Shown: piece by piece, positions 24,406 to 34,977 of the stretch | How the letters are laid out: each line of letters opens with the position of its first letter | Numbering within the stretch: the stretch's first letter is position 1 | Origin: Guillardia theta CCMP2712 | Lineage: Eukaryota > Cryptophyceae > Pyrenomonadales > Geminigeraceae | Reading direction: 5' to 3' | Length of the DNA stretch: 64,000 bases | Assembly (NCBI RefSeq): GCF_000315625.1 | Contig: NW_005434657.1 | Location: forward strand, 522,428-586,427 | Translations under genes and position numbers: made by a program | The notes under the pieces: generated by a model | Databases searched by the model: none | Told to the model about the DNA's origin: nothing | The model's input: the letters and a program-made list of their open reading frames with translations, nothing else

Positions 24406-27092
24406 ATGATCGATGCCTCTTGTCCTTTCATTCTCGTCCTGAAAGCTTCTCCTTCTGATGACTTCGAGGGAGTCGACAGGAAGTTGGTCAACGGAAAGAC
24501 TGCCATCCCTCTGATCCCGAAGGATCCGAGATCAAAGTGCTTGTGAGTTTCATCTTGTATCTCCTCCTCAGCGTGTAGTTCTATCCTACCTCCTCTTTCC
24601 TTGAATTCATGTCTGCCCTCCTTCCTTGTGCTCCCACCTCCTCTTACCTTCCCTCGCTTACTCTCCCGCCAGCACCTTCGGACGCGACTCCAGATCCTGC
24701 CTGCGGCTGCGCTGGGACGGCATCTCGCGAGCTCACGCGTGGGTAGACTCGTCAGAAGGAGAGTACGAGCTCGTGTGCAACGGGAGCGGCAACGGGACCT
24801 TCCTCAACGGCACGCGCGTCTGCCGCCAAGTCCTCAAGCATGGTGACGTCATCGGGTTCGGGCATGGGCACGACGTGAGCGAGGGGAGGATGCTGCATCC
24901 CTCAGCGATCGTCTACGAGTTCGAGTTCCATCATCCTCCTCCCGCGTCTCCTCGCGAGGCTCTGCGGGAAATCGTTTCCAACACCGAGCCTGTCGTCTCC
25001 TCCTCGAAAGGCGCAAGGGAGGAGGAGCGTCCCAGGAGTTCCGAACTTCCTGTTCCGGCTGCCCGCTCCTCGGGAAACAGCTGGCTGACTGCTGAGGAAG
25101 AGATCAGAGCTCTCAAGGAGCAGCTCGTGTCGAGCAAGCTGGTGCCTGCTGATGTCAGCCAACAACAAAGAGCGTTTGGCAGTCCTTCGAAACAGGAGAT
25201 GAAGCGCGAGGAGGGGGAGAGGAGGGAGAAGTTGGACGGCTCTCCTGACAAGTGGAAAGTCAAAATGGAGGAACTTCAGCAGGAGCTTCAGGCAGAGCAG
25301 AGCAAGAGGATCCGTGCCGAGCAGCAGGTGGTGCTACGGGAGGCGGCAGCAAAGAAGATGGAGGCGGCAGCGGCAGAGGCGGCAGGATCAGCAAGGATCG
25401 CGCTGCAGCAGGCGATGGGGAAGATGTCGGAGACGGCGGAGGGAGCGAAGTTGATGCACGCGAGCGTTCAGAAGGCGTTTGACGCCCAGATGACGCTGAG
25501 AGACCTGACGATCGCAGAGCTGAGGAGACAGAGCACTCTCCTGCACAAGGTTAGGAAGGGGCTGGGAGGAGAGAGAAGGGAGGGGAGAACAGAGGAGAAC
25601 AGGCGAGGGGAGAGCAGAGGAGGACAGGGGAGAGGAGAGGGGGAGGACACAAGGGGCAAAGACATAAGACTGAAGGATGTTGCCTTGCAGGACCTTGAAG
25701 AGACGAGAGAGCTGGTGGCGAGGAGGAATAAGGCGGAGGCGGAGGTGAAAGACTGCTGGAGGAGGAGAGGTTGCCTCACTCCTGCTCACAGAAGATAGTG
25801 AGGACAGCTATCGAGACGTCTCGTGCAAGGATCGAAGAGCTCGAGGAGGCGTTGAGGACAGCGCAGGCGCGGGAGGCTGAAGAGAAGGTGAGGGAGGGAG
25901 GGAGGGAGGCGTGAGGTGAAGTCGAGGCAGGAGAGGAGCTCGAGGCTCGAGATGATGATGGAAGACGCCAGACTGATCGAGAAGGAGTCTGGAAAGTCGC
26001 AAGTGCATGAGCTGAACAAGCTCATTCTCAAGCTTCAGTCCGACGTGTCAGCACGCGAGGTCCCCTCCTCCTCTGACCTCAACTCATTCTCTACTTCTCC
26101 CTCGTTCTCCTTCCTTCTCCTCCGTCTCCCCTCCTTCTCGCTCCCCTCTCTTTCTCCCTCTCACCTCAAGCTTTCACCATTCTCCCCACCATCATCCACA
26201 CGCTTTTCTCTCCCAAACTTTCGCTTCTGTTTCTCTTGCTCTACTTATCGTCGTCCTGCAGGAGGACCTCTCCGCAAGGCAACGCGCGTGGGAGGAGGAG
26301 CGAAGCAGTTTGCGGGTTAGTCTGGCCCTTACTTTCGGTCAGCTGAGAGATGATGCAGTTTCAACTGGACGAGGAAAGGACGAGAGTTGGGGAACTGCAA
26401 GAAGAGGTCTGTGCTCACTGCCGCTCGCCAGCTCGTTCCTGACCGGGAGGCAGGTGGGGAGGCTGCAGGGGGAGGCAAGCAGGGGGAGGATGAGCGAGGC
26501 AGCGGGCAAGGACAGGGACGCGAGGCTGCGGAGCCTGCAAGAGGAGCTGGTGGAGAAGGAGAATGCACTTGTGGCGCAGAGAACGAAGTTTGCATCCACA
26601 ATGGAGAAGGCGAAGGCGAAGATGCAGGAGGCGGTGGCGAGGAACGACCAGGCGCTGGCGCTGGCGCAGGCAGAGGCGCTGGAGCTAAGGAACGTGAGAG
26701 ACGCTCTGAAGATGGAGAAGGAGACGCTGCGGGAGAGGGTAAGGCAGCTTGAAGACCTTTTGCTGGAGGAGAAGCAGGTAAGGAGGAGAGAAAGGTGTGC
26801 GGGAGGTGACGGAGGAGGTGGCAGGGGAAGGAGAGGCTGCATAGTGAGATGGAGAGGAGGCTGAAGGAGCTGAAGAGCAAGTGTGAGAGGGCGGAAGAAG
26901 GTACCTTGCTCGGGGAGGTGGCTTCACTCAAGGAGCAGCTGGGAAGGAAGGAGGAGGAGAAGGAGCAGGCGATGCAGAAGGCTGCGGCTGAATTTGACAA
27001 GGAGAGGACAAGACTTCAGAGAATGATGGCAAATGCACAGGTCCGAGAGATGAATGTGATGACTGAAACGATGGTGATGGTGGTAGAGATAT

Positions 27093-27124
<32 letters not shown>

Positions 27125-30100
27125 CGATGACGATGACGATGTGAAAAGAAAACTAATTCTAATGGGAATGTTGATGACAACGACGTCGATCACTACCGCT
27201 GTAAGAATGACGGTGACGACACAGAATGAGAGCAAGAGCGCTCAAAAGATTGCAGAGGCAGCCAACTCAGCAAAAGCTTCAGCGATGGAGAACAGCAAGA
27301 AGTTGGAGATCGAGCTTTCATCAGTCAAGAGGGAGGTGAGACGAGCAGGAGCGAGGCAGAGATGTCAAGAGCTCCTTGACTTGTTCTCTCTGTAGATCAA
27401 GACGCTCAAGGGTCGGAGCAACGAGAAGGAGAGCGCGAGGGTCAAGGCACTGCAGGAGGAACTTCAGAGGCTGAAGCAGCAGAAGGAAAACCTTGAAGAC
27501 CAGATGCATCAGCATGTCAACGCTGAGAAGAGGGTGATCAATCCTCCTCCTCCTCCTCCTCCCTGTCCTCCTTTTTGCCTCCTCCCTCCTCCCTCTTCCC
27601 TCATCTCCTTCTCTCCTCCTTCTCGCTTCCTTCTCTCCTCCTCCTCCTCTTCTCCAAATCTTCCTCTACCCTCCTCCTGGAACTCTGGGCTTTCTGTTGT
27701 TTCTCTTCCTCCCTTTGCCTCTCTTTCGCTTTCATCTCCTGCTCCTCACACGAACTAGGACAAGGAAATCATCGCCAAGCTGAAAGCAAGAACAGAATCT
27801 CTTACATCACAGGTGAGTGACCTCCTCGCTTCCCTCCCTCCCTCCCTCCCTTCCCTCCCTCCCTCCCTCCTCTCTCATCACTTGCACCTTGCAGGTTGAG
27901 ACTCTACAAAAGAGCAGAGAAGCATCGGAGGTGTCACAGGCGAAGATGTCGCGATCAGACGTCTCCTCCTCCTTGTTCAGCGGCTCCTCCCACACGGCAG
28001 AAGAATACCAGCAGCACATCTTCCTCCTCGAGAAGCGACTGTCAGAAATGGTGCAGCAGCTGTCCAGGCAGCAACAAGCGCTCGAGGTGAGGAGAACAGG
28101 AGAAGCGGAGGATGAAACCGAGGGAGCAGAGGGAAGGGAGAGGGAGAGGGAGAGGGAGGGAGGGGGGGGTGGAGGATGAGAGGGAGAGGGAGGAGGGGGG
28201 GCAAGAGGAAATCTGGTGGTACTGACATAGAGCCATGGAAGGAGAGCAAGAGAGAGGCAGCAGAGGCGCGCGAGGAGGTCGAGAAGCTGCAGGACGAGCA
28301 GGAGAGTTTAAAACTTCTCCCTGCTCTCCTCCGAGAGGCCGAGCGGGCTAGGGTATTCCCCGACCCCCGCAAACTTCTGCTGCTGATCGCGCACAGGACG
28401 AGGCAGTTGGAAGGCTGGGGGAGGCGCTGCATGAAGGGAAGAGGGCGAGAAGGGAGGAGACGAAGACGTCGGAGCGGAAGACCGAGGACGCGCAGGTGAA
28501 GTTGCGAGGGCGAGGAAGCGCTAGAGGTTGACGATGGTGAAGGTGCGCAAGGAGAATGACATGCTGAGAGAGGAGATCTCGCGTATGAAACTTCAAAATC
28601 AGGCTCGTGAGGAGGTTTTCTACTCCTTCCCGCCCTGTCCTCTCCTCATCCCTCTCGTCCCCAACCTTCTCTCGCCCCTGCTAAACTCTTTGCTGCCGCA
28701 TACCCCACCCCCAACCCTCTCTCCTGCTCTGCTGCCGTGCTCCTTGGTTGCTCTTCCCTTCTCTCCCCTCCCTTTCCTCCTCCTCCCACCGTCCCGTTAA
28801 CTAGCCTCTCAGTATGTCGAGGGCTTGCGTAAGGAATTGGCGGAGAGGACGGCAAGAGCGGAACAGGAGAGCAAGAGAAGGACAGACGAGGCCACGAGCT
28901 CAGGAGAACATAGAGGAGAGGAACAGACGAAGGAACCCTCCTCCTCTTCATCATCCTCCTCCCTCCCTCCCTCCCGGCCCAACTTTCCAAACCGGAGCAG
29001 CATCATCGAGACTGACAAGACGGACGAGGCGCCGACGCCTCCCCGGGACTTCCGCCGGAGGGTCCCAACGCCCTCAGCTGCTCCCCAGCTGATCTCCGAC
29101 TCTTCCCTCATGTTCGAGGCCACCTTCCAGGCTGGAGGAGGTGAGAAACAGGACCCCCTAGCTGGGGGAGGAGCTGGTCAAGACCCTCCAGCTGGGGGTG
29201 GAGGGCGGCAGGGGAGGCTGCATGCTGGGCTTGTGGTGGACGCGCACGACGAGTCTGTCAACTCGCTCTGCCAGCTAGACGGGTTCGATGGCAACAGCTT
29301 CGCCACCGTCTCCTCCGACAGGAGTCTGAGGTTGTGGAACGGCAAGACAGGAGAGCTTCTCCTCCGCGTCTCCCTTGGCTCCAAGGGCACCAGCCTGTCT
29401 GCTGCCTGCCTGCCGAAGGAAGCATTCCTCGCCGCCGGCTCCTCGGAGGGCAAGATCTACCTGTTCCATGGGATCAGAGGACAAGGATGGATGCTCCACG
29501 AGCGACTGGAGGCTCAAGATGGTGAAGTGAAGGTGGGAGTCAGACGCTGCTCCTATGCCATTGACAACACAGCCCTTCCCCTCTTCATCCTCTCCTCTCC
29601 TCTCTCTCCTTTTCTCCTTCTTTCCTCTGTTCATCTCTCCTCCTCCTCTCTCATTGTCCTCCTCCTCCTCTCTCCTGCTGTCTCTCATGCTTCCCAGGCT
29701 GTTGCCCTCTCCATCAACGCCGAGTTCCTCGCCTCGGGCAGCGCAGACAAGGCAGTGCTGCTATGGAGGCGCAGGGAGCAGCAGTGGCAACGAGTCGCGA
29801 GCATCGCCGGGCATGCAGGCAAGAAGCGCGAGACTGAGTCGCTCCTCTCACTCGTGGACATGCGACAGGGTCAGTCGTCTCTCTGGCCTTCCATCCCCTC
29901 GATCCTTTCTGCCTCGCCTCAGGGTCTTACGACCGCACAGTGCGGATGTGGAGGCTCGTGGAGGAGGGAGGAGGCGCAAAGCTTGCCGTGCAGGAGCTTC
30001 ACAAGCTCAGTGGCCATTCACACTGGGTGAGGAGGTGGAAGAAGAGGGAGGGAGAGGAGGAGGAGGAGGAGGAGGAGGAGGAGGAGGAGGAGGAAAAGGA

Positions 30101-30666
30101 GGAGGAGGGCAGAGGAGGAAGTGGAGGAGGAGGGGAGGGGAACAAGGAGGGAGAAGAGAAAGTCTCTGATCCTCACGTCCAACAGGTCATGTCGCTCGCC
30201 TTCTCCTCTGACGGCTTGAGACTCGCGTCTGCTTCCTACGATCGCACGGTGAAAGTTTGGGACCTGCAGCAGGGGAGCGTCACACACACGCTGACAGGAC
30301 ATGCTGGTGACCACACTCACCATCCTCCTCCTCCTCCTCCTCCTCCTCCTTCTCATCCTCCTTATCCTCCTCTCTTCGTCGTGTCATGTGATGGATGACG
30401 CCAGATCGGGTGACTTCCGTCGCTTTTCTCCCCGGGGGAGGAGAGATCGTCTCTGGCAGCTACGACCGGACCATCCGACGGTGGCGCCTCAACGGAGGGG
30501 AGGAAGTGGAGCAGCACGAGAAGCATGTCGGGGAGGTGAAGGTGAGCAGAGGAAGCAGTCAGTGCATGCAGCTGCTGAAGTTCATGCCCAGTGCGTCTGC
30601 GTCACACCAGGGGGGCGCTTGCTGTCGGGAGCTGCGGATAGAAGGATAATCGTGTGGCAGGGGCTA

Positions 30667-30710
<44 letters not shown>

Positions 30711-30744
30711 AGAGGACGGGGAGGAGGAGCTTGTCAACATTTGA
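24406..30744 (+). CDS. FHA - coiled-coil - WD40 repeat protein
   Basis: Exon 1 (24406-24542) starts MIDASCPFILVLKAS and joins 24673 onward to give FTFGRDSRSCLRLRW then GISRAHAWV, ELVCNGSGNGTFLNG and LKHGDVIGFG. This is a forkhead-associated (FHA) phosphothreonine-binding domain with its GR, SxxH and NGT motifs. A long charged coiled coil follows from about 25050 to 28900, broken by many purine/pyrimidine-rich introns. The C-terminal part (29220-30660) holds seven WD-type blades, for example SDRSLRLWNGKTG, SADKAVLLWRR, GSYDRTVRMWRL, SASYDRTVKVWDL, GSYDRTIRRWRL and AADRRIIVW. The protein ends in an EQ dipeptide repeat encoded by (CAGGAG)n and a TGA at 30742-30744. The arrangement suggests a phospho-dependent scaffold, perhaps cytoskeletal or ciliary, but no orthologue is recognised. 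Exon borders in the coil are uncertain. Confidence 0.72.
30665..30718. repeat. (CAGGAG)n coding microsatellite
   Basis: About eight GAGCAG units encoding the EQEQEQ tail of the WD40 gene. The reverse complement occurs as the much longer tract at 31100-31315. Confidence 0.7.
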
Positions 30745-30854
30745 ATGAAACCACTTACTGTCAGATCTGGGTGTTCATTCTGCTGAGAAGAGTTGAGGTG
30801 ATTGCTTACTCTGGTGATTGCTCTGGTGATCGCTCAGGTTCAGCTGGGACCGTT

Positions 30855-30945
30855 CAGTAGGGCCCCCGGGCCCGGCGTTGACCTGCCGCGCCCTTGCCAG
30901 GGGCCCGGCGTTCGGACGGCCGCCGGGCGCCGGGCCCGTTGAATC
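30855..30945. repeat. GC-rich island
   Basis: Short block with GGGCCCCCGGGCCCGGCGTT and GGGGCCCGGCGTTCGG, in which CCCGGCGTT occurs twice, then a CCGGGCGCCGGGCCCG palindromic run. It sits about 110 bp past the stop codon of the FHA/WD40 gene. Composition matches the islands near 1, 5155 and 8318. Confidence 0.45.
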
Positions 30946-31099
30946 TGGGCCCGAATGATAATGAGGGACTGAATGAGGGCAGAATGAGGGGGATGAACAA
31001 TTGGTTGTGCGGGGATGAGGTATTAGAATTTCGTCATCGGCATGGTGAGATCTGAGATCATCAGAACGACAGCAAGCATGCAAGCTCGTGCGTTCGCTC

Positions 31100-31136
31100 T
31101 TCCACCACCTGCTCCTGCTCCTGCTCCTGATCCTGA

Positions 31137-31180
<44 letters not shown>

Positions 31181-31315
31181 ATGCTCATGCTCATGCTCCT
31201 GCTCCTGCTCTCGCTCCTGCTCCCGCTCCTGCTCCTGCTCCCGCTCCTGCTCCCGCTCCCGCTCCTGCTCCCGCTCCCGCTCCTGCTCCTGCTCCCGCTC
31301 CTCCCACTCCTTCTC
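31100..31315. repeat. (CTCCTG)n/(CTCCCG)n microsatellite
   Basis: About 35 degenerate hexamers on the plus strand between two genes. Read in various frames it gives APAPAP, LLLL or (minus strand) SRSRSR dipeptides, all by-products of the repeat. With the (CAGGAG)n tract at 30665 it forms an inverted pair about 400 bp apart. Confidence 0.7.
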
Positions 31316-31649
31316 TCCTCCTTTCTCCTCCCTCCACTCCCTCCCTTCACTCCCCTCCCTCCACTCCCTCCATCATTCCTCCCTCTTCCTGCCTTTCTCC
31401 CTCCCTCCCACTCCTTTCTCCTTCTCTCCCTCTTTCTCTCGTCCCTGGTAGTCTGCGTTCTCTTCCTCATCCCTTTCCCCACCATACCATCTTCTCTTTG
31501 CCTGCGCTGCCCCAAGAGGCAAGAGGCCCTGTCTTCATCGAGCAAGAGGCTTTCATCCTTTCATCTCTCACGCCCAGGACCGTGCTGTGCTTCTCCTTCC
31601 CTTACATGTTAGATCTTTGAACTGCCTCGACGTGCAATCATTGTAAGCA

Positions 31650-32463
31650 ATGGTCTGCTTGATGTTGTTCCCTTTCACCTTCTCCCTGGTGCTTCTTACC
31701 CATTACATTCTTCCATGTATCTTGCTGACTACAATCCTCAAGCGTTTCCGGTGCTTTGGGGATTTGGATGCTCCGGATTGGATCCTGGCCGAGATCGCGT
31801 ATCTATCAAAGATAGTGAGACTTTTGAATGCACTTTCTCGCGTGATGTAGCCATGTAACACCTCTGATCTGACAGTCCTCTGTGCGCATGAAACTCATAG
31901 CGTCTCAAGTGATCGCCAGCATGAAGGGCCAGCCCCTAGATTACGTCAAGATTGCGAAGCTGACGGGAGACGCGGGGTTTGAGGTCTCGCAGGTGAAGGC
32001 AGCAGTTGCTGTCCTTGAGTACATCCTGACGAACGCGGCGAAATACGATTGTGACGCGAATGTGCTGGAGACGGAGTTACAGCAGCTGGGGTTGCCGAAG
32101 GAGCATACTACAGCACTGTCACGCCCTTACAAAGAGAGCCAAGAGAGCCTGCGGCATCATCTTGCGAACCAGACGCTGAAGCTGCCAGGACTCACCAAGG
32201 TTGACTGGAGGTCGGAGGCAGTCTTAGGCTCGAGCTTGGGTAAGGACGTGCGTTCAGTCTCCGGTCATCTTCTCCTGGAAACCGGAGGCCGCAAGGTGAG
32301 CTATCTACATTTTTATGTTGCGCTGACTGTTCTCGCTGCCTTCTGCTTGTGGTGATGATGCATGCAGGTCGGTTTCGAGATCTCACAAGACAAGCTGACG
32401 GCCTTGCATGGGGAACTGCTAGCAGCGAAATCTTTGATGGACAGTGTCAAGAACGGAATTTAA
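31650..32463 (+). CDS. COMMD4: COMM domain-containing protein 4
   Basis: Four coding exons: 31650-31652 (ATG only), 31743-31814, 31876-32295 and 32368-32463, all joined in phase 0, giving 196 residues (human COMMD4 is about 199). The spliced start reads M-RFRCFGDLDAPDWILAEI, matching the COMMD4 N-terminus. ELQQLGLPKEHTTALSRPY and NQTLKLPGLTKVDWR lead into the C-terminal COMM domain, ending in SLMDSVKNGI. COMMD proteins assemble as a ring in the Commander complex with CCDC22 and CCDC93, which drives endosomal recycling. Reading the ORF straight through instead would add a hydrophobic 30-residue N-terminus foreign to the family; that stretch is intron. Confidence 0.92.
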
Positions 32464-32677
32464 TCTCCCTGTACAAAATTAAACATAACGTCTGATAGTC
32501 ATCCCTCGTGAGTTTCGTATCGCATCGTTCACGACTCTCAGCATCGTAAAGATTTTATCCATCGACGTGCAATACAAGATTTCATTTCCAATCTAAATTG
32601 GAAGCAGGCTGAAAGGCATTCAGTGCGGACAATGTTTAAAACCAGCTGAAAAAGCTACAACAAAACTTGAAATCATT

Positions 32678-34495
32678 TCACACTGGGACAACCTGAGCGT
32701 TGTTCATATTCCGCAGCACCAGCGTCATGTTCTCTGGCTTGACGGCGATGATTGTTCTGGTCCCCCGATTGCGAGGATCGGGCAGTTCAACCTGAAACCT
32801 CCCCGTGCTCAGGCACTCCCGGACGATCCCTATCCTAGCGTTGTACTCCACCTTGCCGCAGAGCCCTTGGATGCTCACGTGATCGCCGGGCGTAAACCTC
32901 GGCTCCTCGTCCTCGGGCTCCGGTGGCTGCTGGTTCATAGCGAGGTTGCAATCCTGGAGGAGCGACAAGATCTTCCGCCCGTTGTCATCGCCATGACGGT
33001 ACATACCCAAGTATCCAAACTGCGGATGCTTGCACTTGTCCCATGTCGACTTGGCCAGACCCAGTTTGAGCCCAGGCTCTCCAGCCTCTTTGATCTTGTT
33101 GTTAACAACTCTGATTTGCTCCAGCGCTGCCGTTGCCACGGCCCCGTAGTCCCCGAGGAAAGAGTTTCTGTTCTCGTTGGGCTCTCGTAGGAGCAGCATC
33201 GCGGCATCTAGGATTCCCGTGTCTCGCAAGATATCGAAGAGCACGCCGTCGCTCAAGGAGGGCCTTGCCGGGTCAGCTCGAGCTTTCCCCCTCCTCTCCT
33301 CCCATTGAATGGAAGCATGCATCCTGCTCCTGGCGTCCCACTCATAAAAGGCCTTGGGCCACTCGCTTCTGCTGCAGTCAAGGATGAGCGAGGCGACTTT
33401 GTTCTCATCGAGAGCCCGGAAGAAGCATCTGGGGTCAGCCTGGTAGCAATCCTGCAACGAGATCAACTCGTGCACAGCATCCGCGTACGTCTCGACGACT
33501 TTGCAGCGGAGCTGGAAGTGGATGGGTTGGTTGGGTCTCAGTCTCTTCAGCTCTTCCATTGTCTCAAGTCGATGCTGCCCGTCAATGACATAGAATTTGG
33601 CTTTCGTTCCACACTCACTCGTGTCGTCGTGCGCTACTGCAATCAAGGATATGGTTCCAAAGTCACGATATCGCCCGAGGTCCTGGAGGGATGTCAAGTT
33701 CACACGAACGCGGTTGGATACAACATCATGATTGACTGCACGATTGGTCCCCATGTATTGAAACTCGCAGTTCATCGAGAGGTACTCGGCGAAGCCGATA
33801 TAGGTTCGGATGTTCTCGCTGCAGAGCAGGCGGTTCTGGGAGGCCAACTCCCCCAACAACATCCTTGCAGTGAACGCGTCTCGGCTAAACCCATTGCTCT
33901 GCATGCCTTGATGCTGCATGCCAGCAAACTGAGCACCCACTGCCTGCAGTGCCCCAGGGTGCGAAGGCTCATGATGAGGACGAGGCTGAGGAGGCGAAAA
34001 ATGAGGTGAAGGCTGTGGATGCTGTGGATGCTGCTGAGGTTCCTGAGGCTGTGAATGCTGCTGAGGCTGTTGAGATGGATTGGAAGGGGCTGGTGGGTCC
34101 TTGAAGAGGACAGAGCTGGCAAGTTCCCACAGCTGATTGATGCTCTGAGTCGCTCGGGTCCTCTCCGCCTCGAGATCACCGTACTTGTCAGGATGCCATA
34201 TCTTGAGCAACCTGCGTCTTTCTGCTGTTGCAATCTCAATGATCTCCGTCCGAGTTTCGCCATTCAGCTCAAGCAGCTCCAACCCCTCCAACCCGAACAC
34301 GCTTCTCCATTCCCCCCTTGACGCCTGCTGGGTCAACTTCTCCGCGTCTCTCCTCAGGCTTTCCCTCCCTCCTTGGTTGTATTTCTCCCCCATGGAAGAA
34401 GCGAACTGCTCGCTGGACTTGAACCCTCCGCCCGTTCTCCTCCTGCTCCTCTCCCTCCCCGCACCCCATTCGTCATCGTCCTTCCTTTTCGACAT
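32678..34495 (-). CDS. J-like / DGQHR-type / SH3-like domain protein
   Basis: Intronless frame of 605 residues from the ATG at 34495. The N-terminus is basic (MSKRKDDDEWG, RSRRRTGGG), perhaps nuclear. Residues about 58-135 resemble a J domain: EWRSVFGLEG, then RRLLKIWHPDKYGD with the HPD tripeptide near residue 100. A P/Q/H-rich linker follows. Around residues 240-360 lies a ParB-like/DGQHR region: NRVRVNLTSLQDLGRY, FYVIDGQHRLETMEELKRL (DGQHR near 304-308), with FQLRCKVVETY after it. Residues 530-600 (FTPGDHVSIQGL, NARIGIVRECLSTGRFQVEL, VKPENMTLV) form an SH3/KOW-like barrel common in algal proteins. In bacteria, DGQHR proteins include DndB of DNA phosphorothioation systems; eukaryotic function is unknown. 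Being intronless in an intron-dense region hints at retroposition or later acquisition. Confidence 0.65.
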   Translation of the reverse strand: MSKRKDDDEWGAGRERSRRRTGGGFKSSEQFASSMGEKYNQGGRESLRRDAEKLTQQASRGEWRSVFGLEGLELLELNGETRTEIIEIATAERRRLLKIWHPDKYGDLEAERTRATQSINQLWELASSVLFKDPPAPSNPSQQPQQHSQPQEPQQHPQHPQPSPHFSPPQPRPHHEPSHPGALQAVGAQFAGMQHQGMQSNGFSRDAFTARMLLGELASQNRLLCSENIRTYIGFAEYLSMNCEFQYMGTNRAVNHDVVSNRVRVNLTSLQDLGRYRDFGTISLIAVAHDDTSECGTKAKFYVIDGQHRLETMEELKRLRPNQPIHFQLRCKVVETYADAVHELISLQDCYQADPRCFFRALDENKVASLILDCSRSEWPKAFYEWDARSRMHASIQWEERRGKARADPARPSLSDGVLFDILRDTGILDAAMLLLREPNENRNSFLGDYGAVATAALEQIRVVNNKIKEAGEPGLKLGLAKSTWDKCKHPQFGYLGMYRHGDDNGRKILSLLQDCNLAMNQQPPEPEDEEPRFTPGDHVSIQGLCGKVEYNARIGIVRECLSTGRFQVELPDPRNRGTRTIIAVKPENMTLVLRNMNNAQVVPV

Positions 34496-34977
34496 TTCTC
34501 AGATCGGTCGCCCAACATTCGGGTCACAACACCTAAGGTCAGAGAGGGGAAGCGGGCAAACACCGTTACGAAAAGGATGAAAGTGTAACGTGCGTTGACT
34601 CTTCGACATGCCACAAATATAGGCTGGCATGGGCAACGAGGGGAGCGGAGGACACAGTGGCAGGAGCATCAGTAGCATCAGGAACGGCTGAGGAGGAGGA
34701 TTAGGAGGAGGAAGAGGAGGAAGAGGAGGAGGAGGAGAAAGCAGGAGGGTTGGACGGATCAACAAGGAGTGCAGAATGTTGAAGGGAAGGATTACAAGAT
34801 GGTCTTAGAAGAAAAAGCTTAATGAAGGATGAGAGGAAAGTCTGAGAGCTTGGAGTGCTTAGGAAAGGATGCAGAATCCATGTCGTAATGCTGAACCAGG
34901 TTTCATTGCTGGATCTTGCCGGCGACGCATCGCAGGGAAAGATTCGCTCGCACTTGCAATAGATTCATCGGGTTGCG
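34496..34977. other. Divergent intergenic region
   Basis: Upstream region shared by the minus-strand DGQHR gene and the plus-strand unknown gene. It contains a GGAGGA-rich tract at about 34690-34740. No coding signal. Confidence 0.35.

Noticed and set aside
30775-31545. Minus-strand 256-codon frame rich in Arg-Ser dipeptides, resembling an SR protein
   Set aside because: The RS run is simply the (CTCCTG)n hexamer read in one frame. Other frames give AP and LL runs of equal length, there is no ATG at its start, and no RRM or other domain adjoins it.
31650-31850. Hydrophobic 66-residue ORF that could be a signal anchor
   Set aside because: It is intron 1 plus exon 2 of COMMD4 read through; removing the intron restores the family N-terminus exactly.
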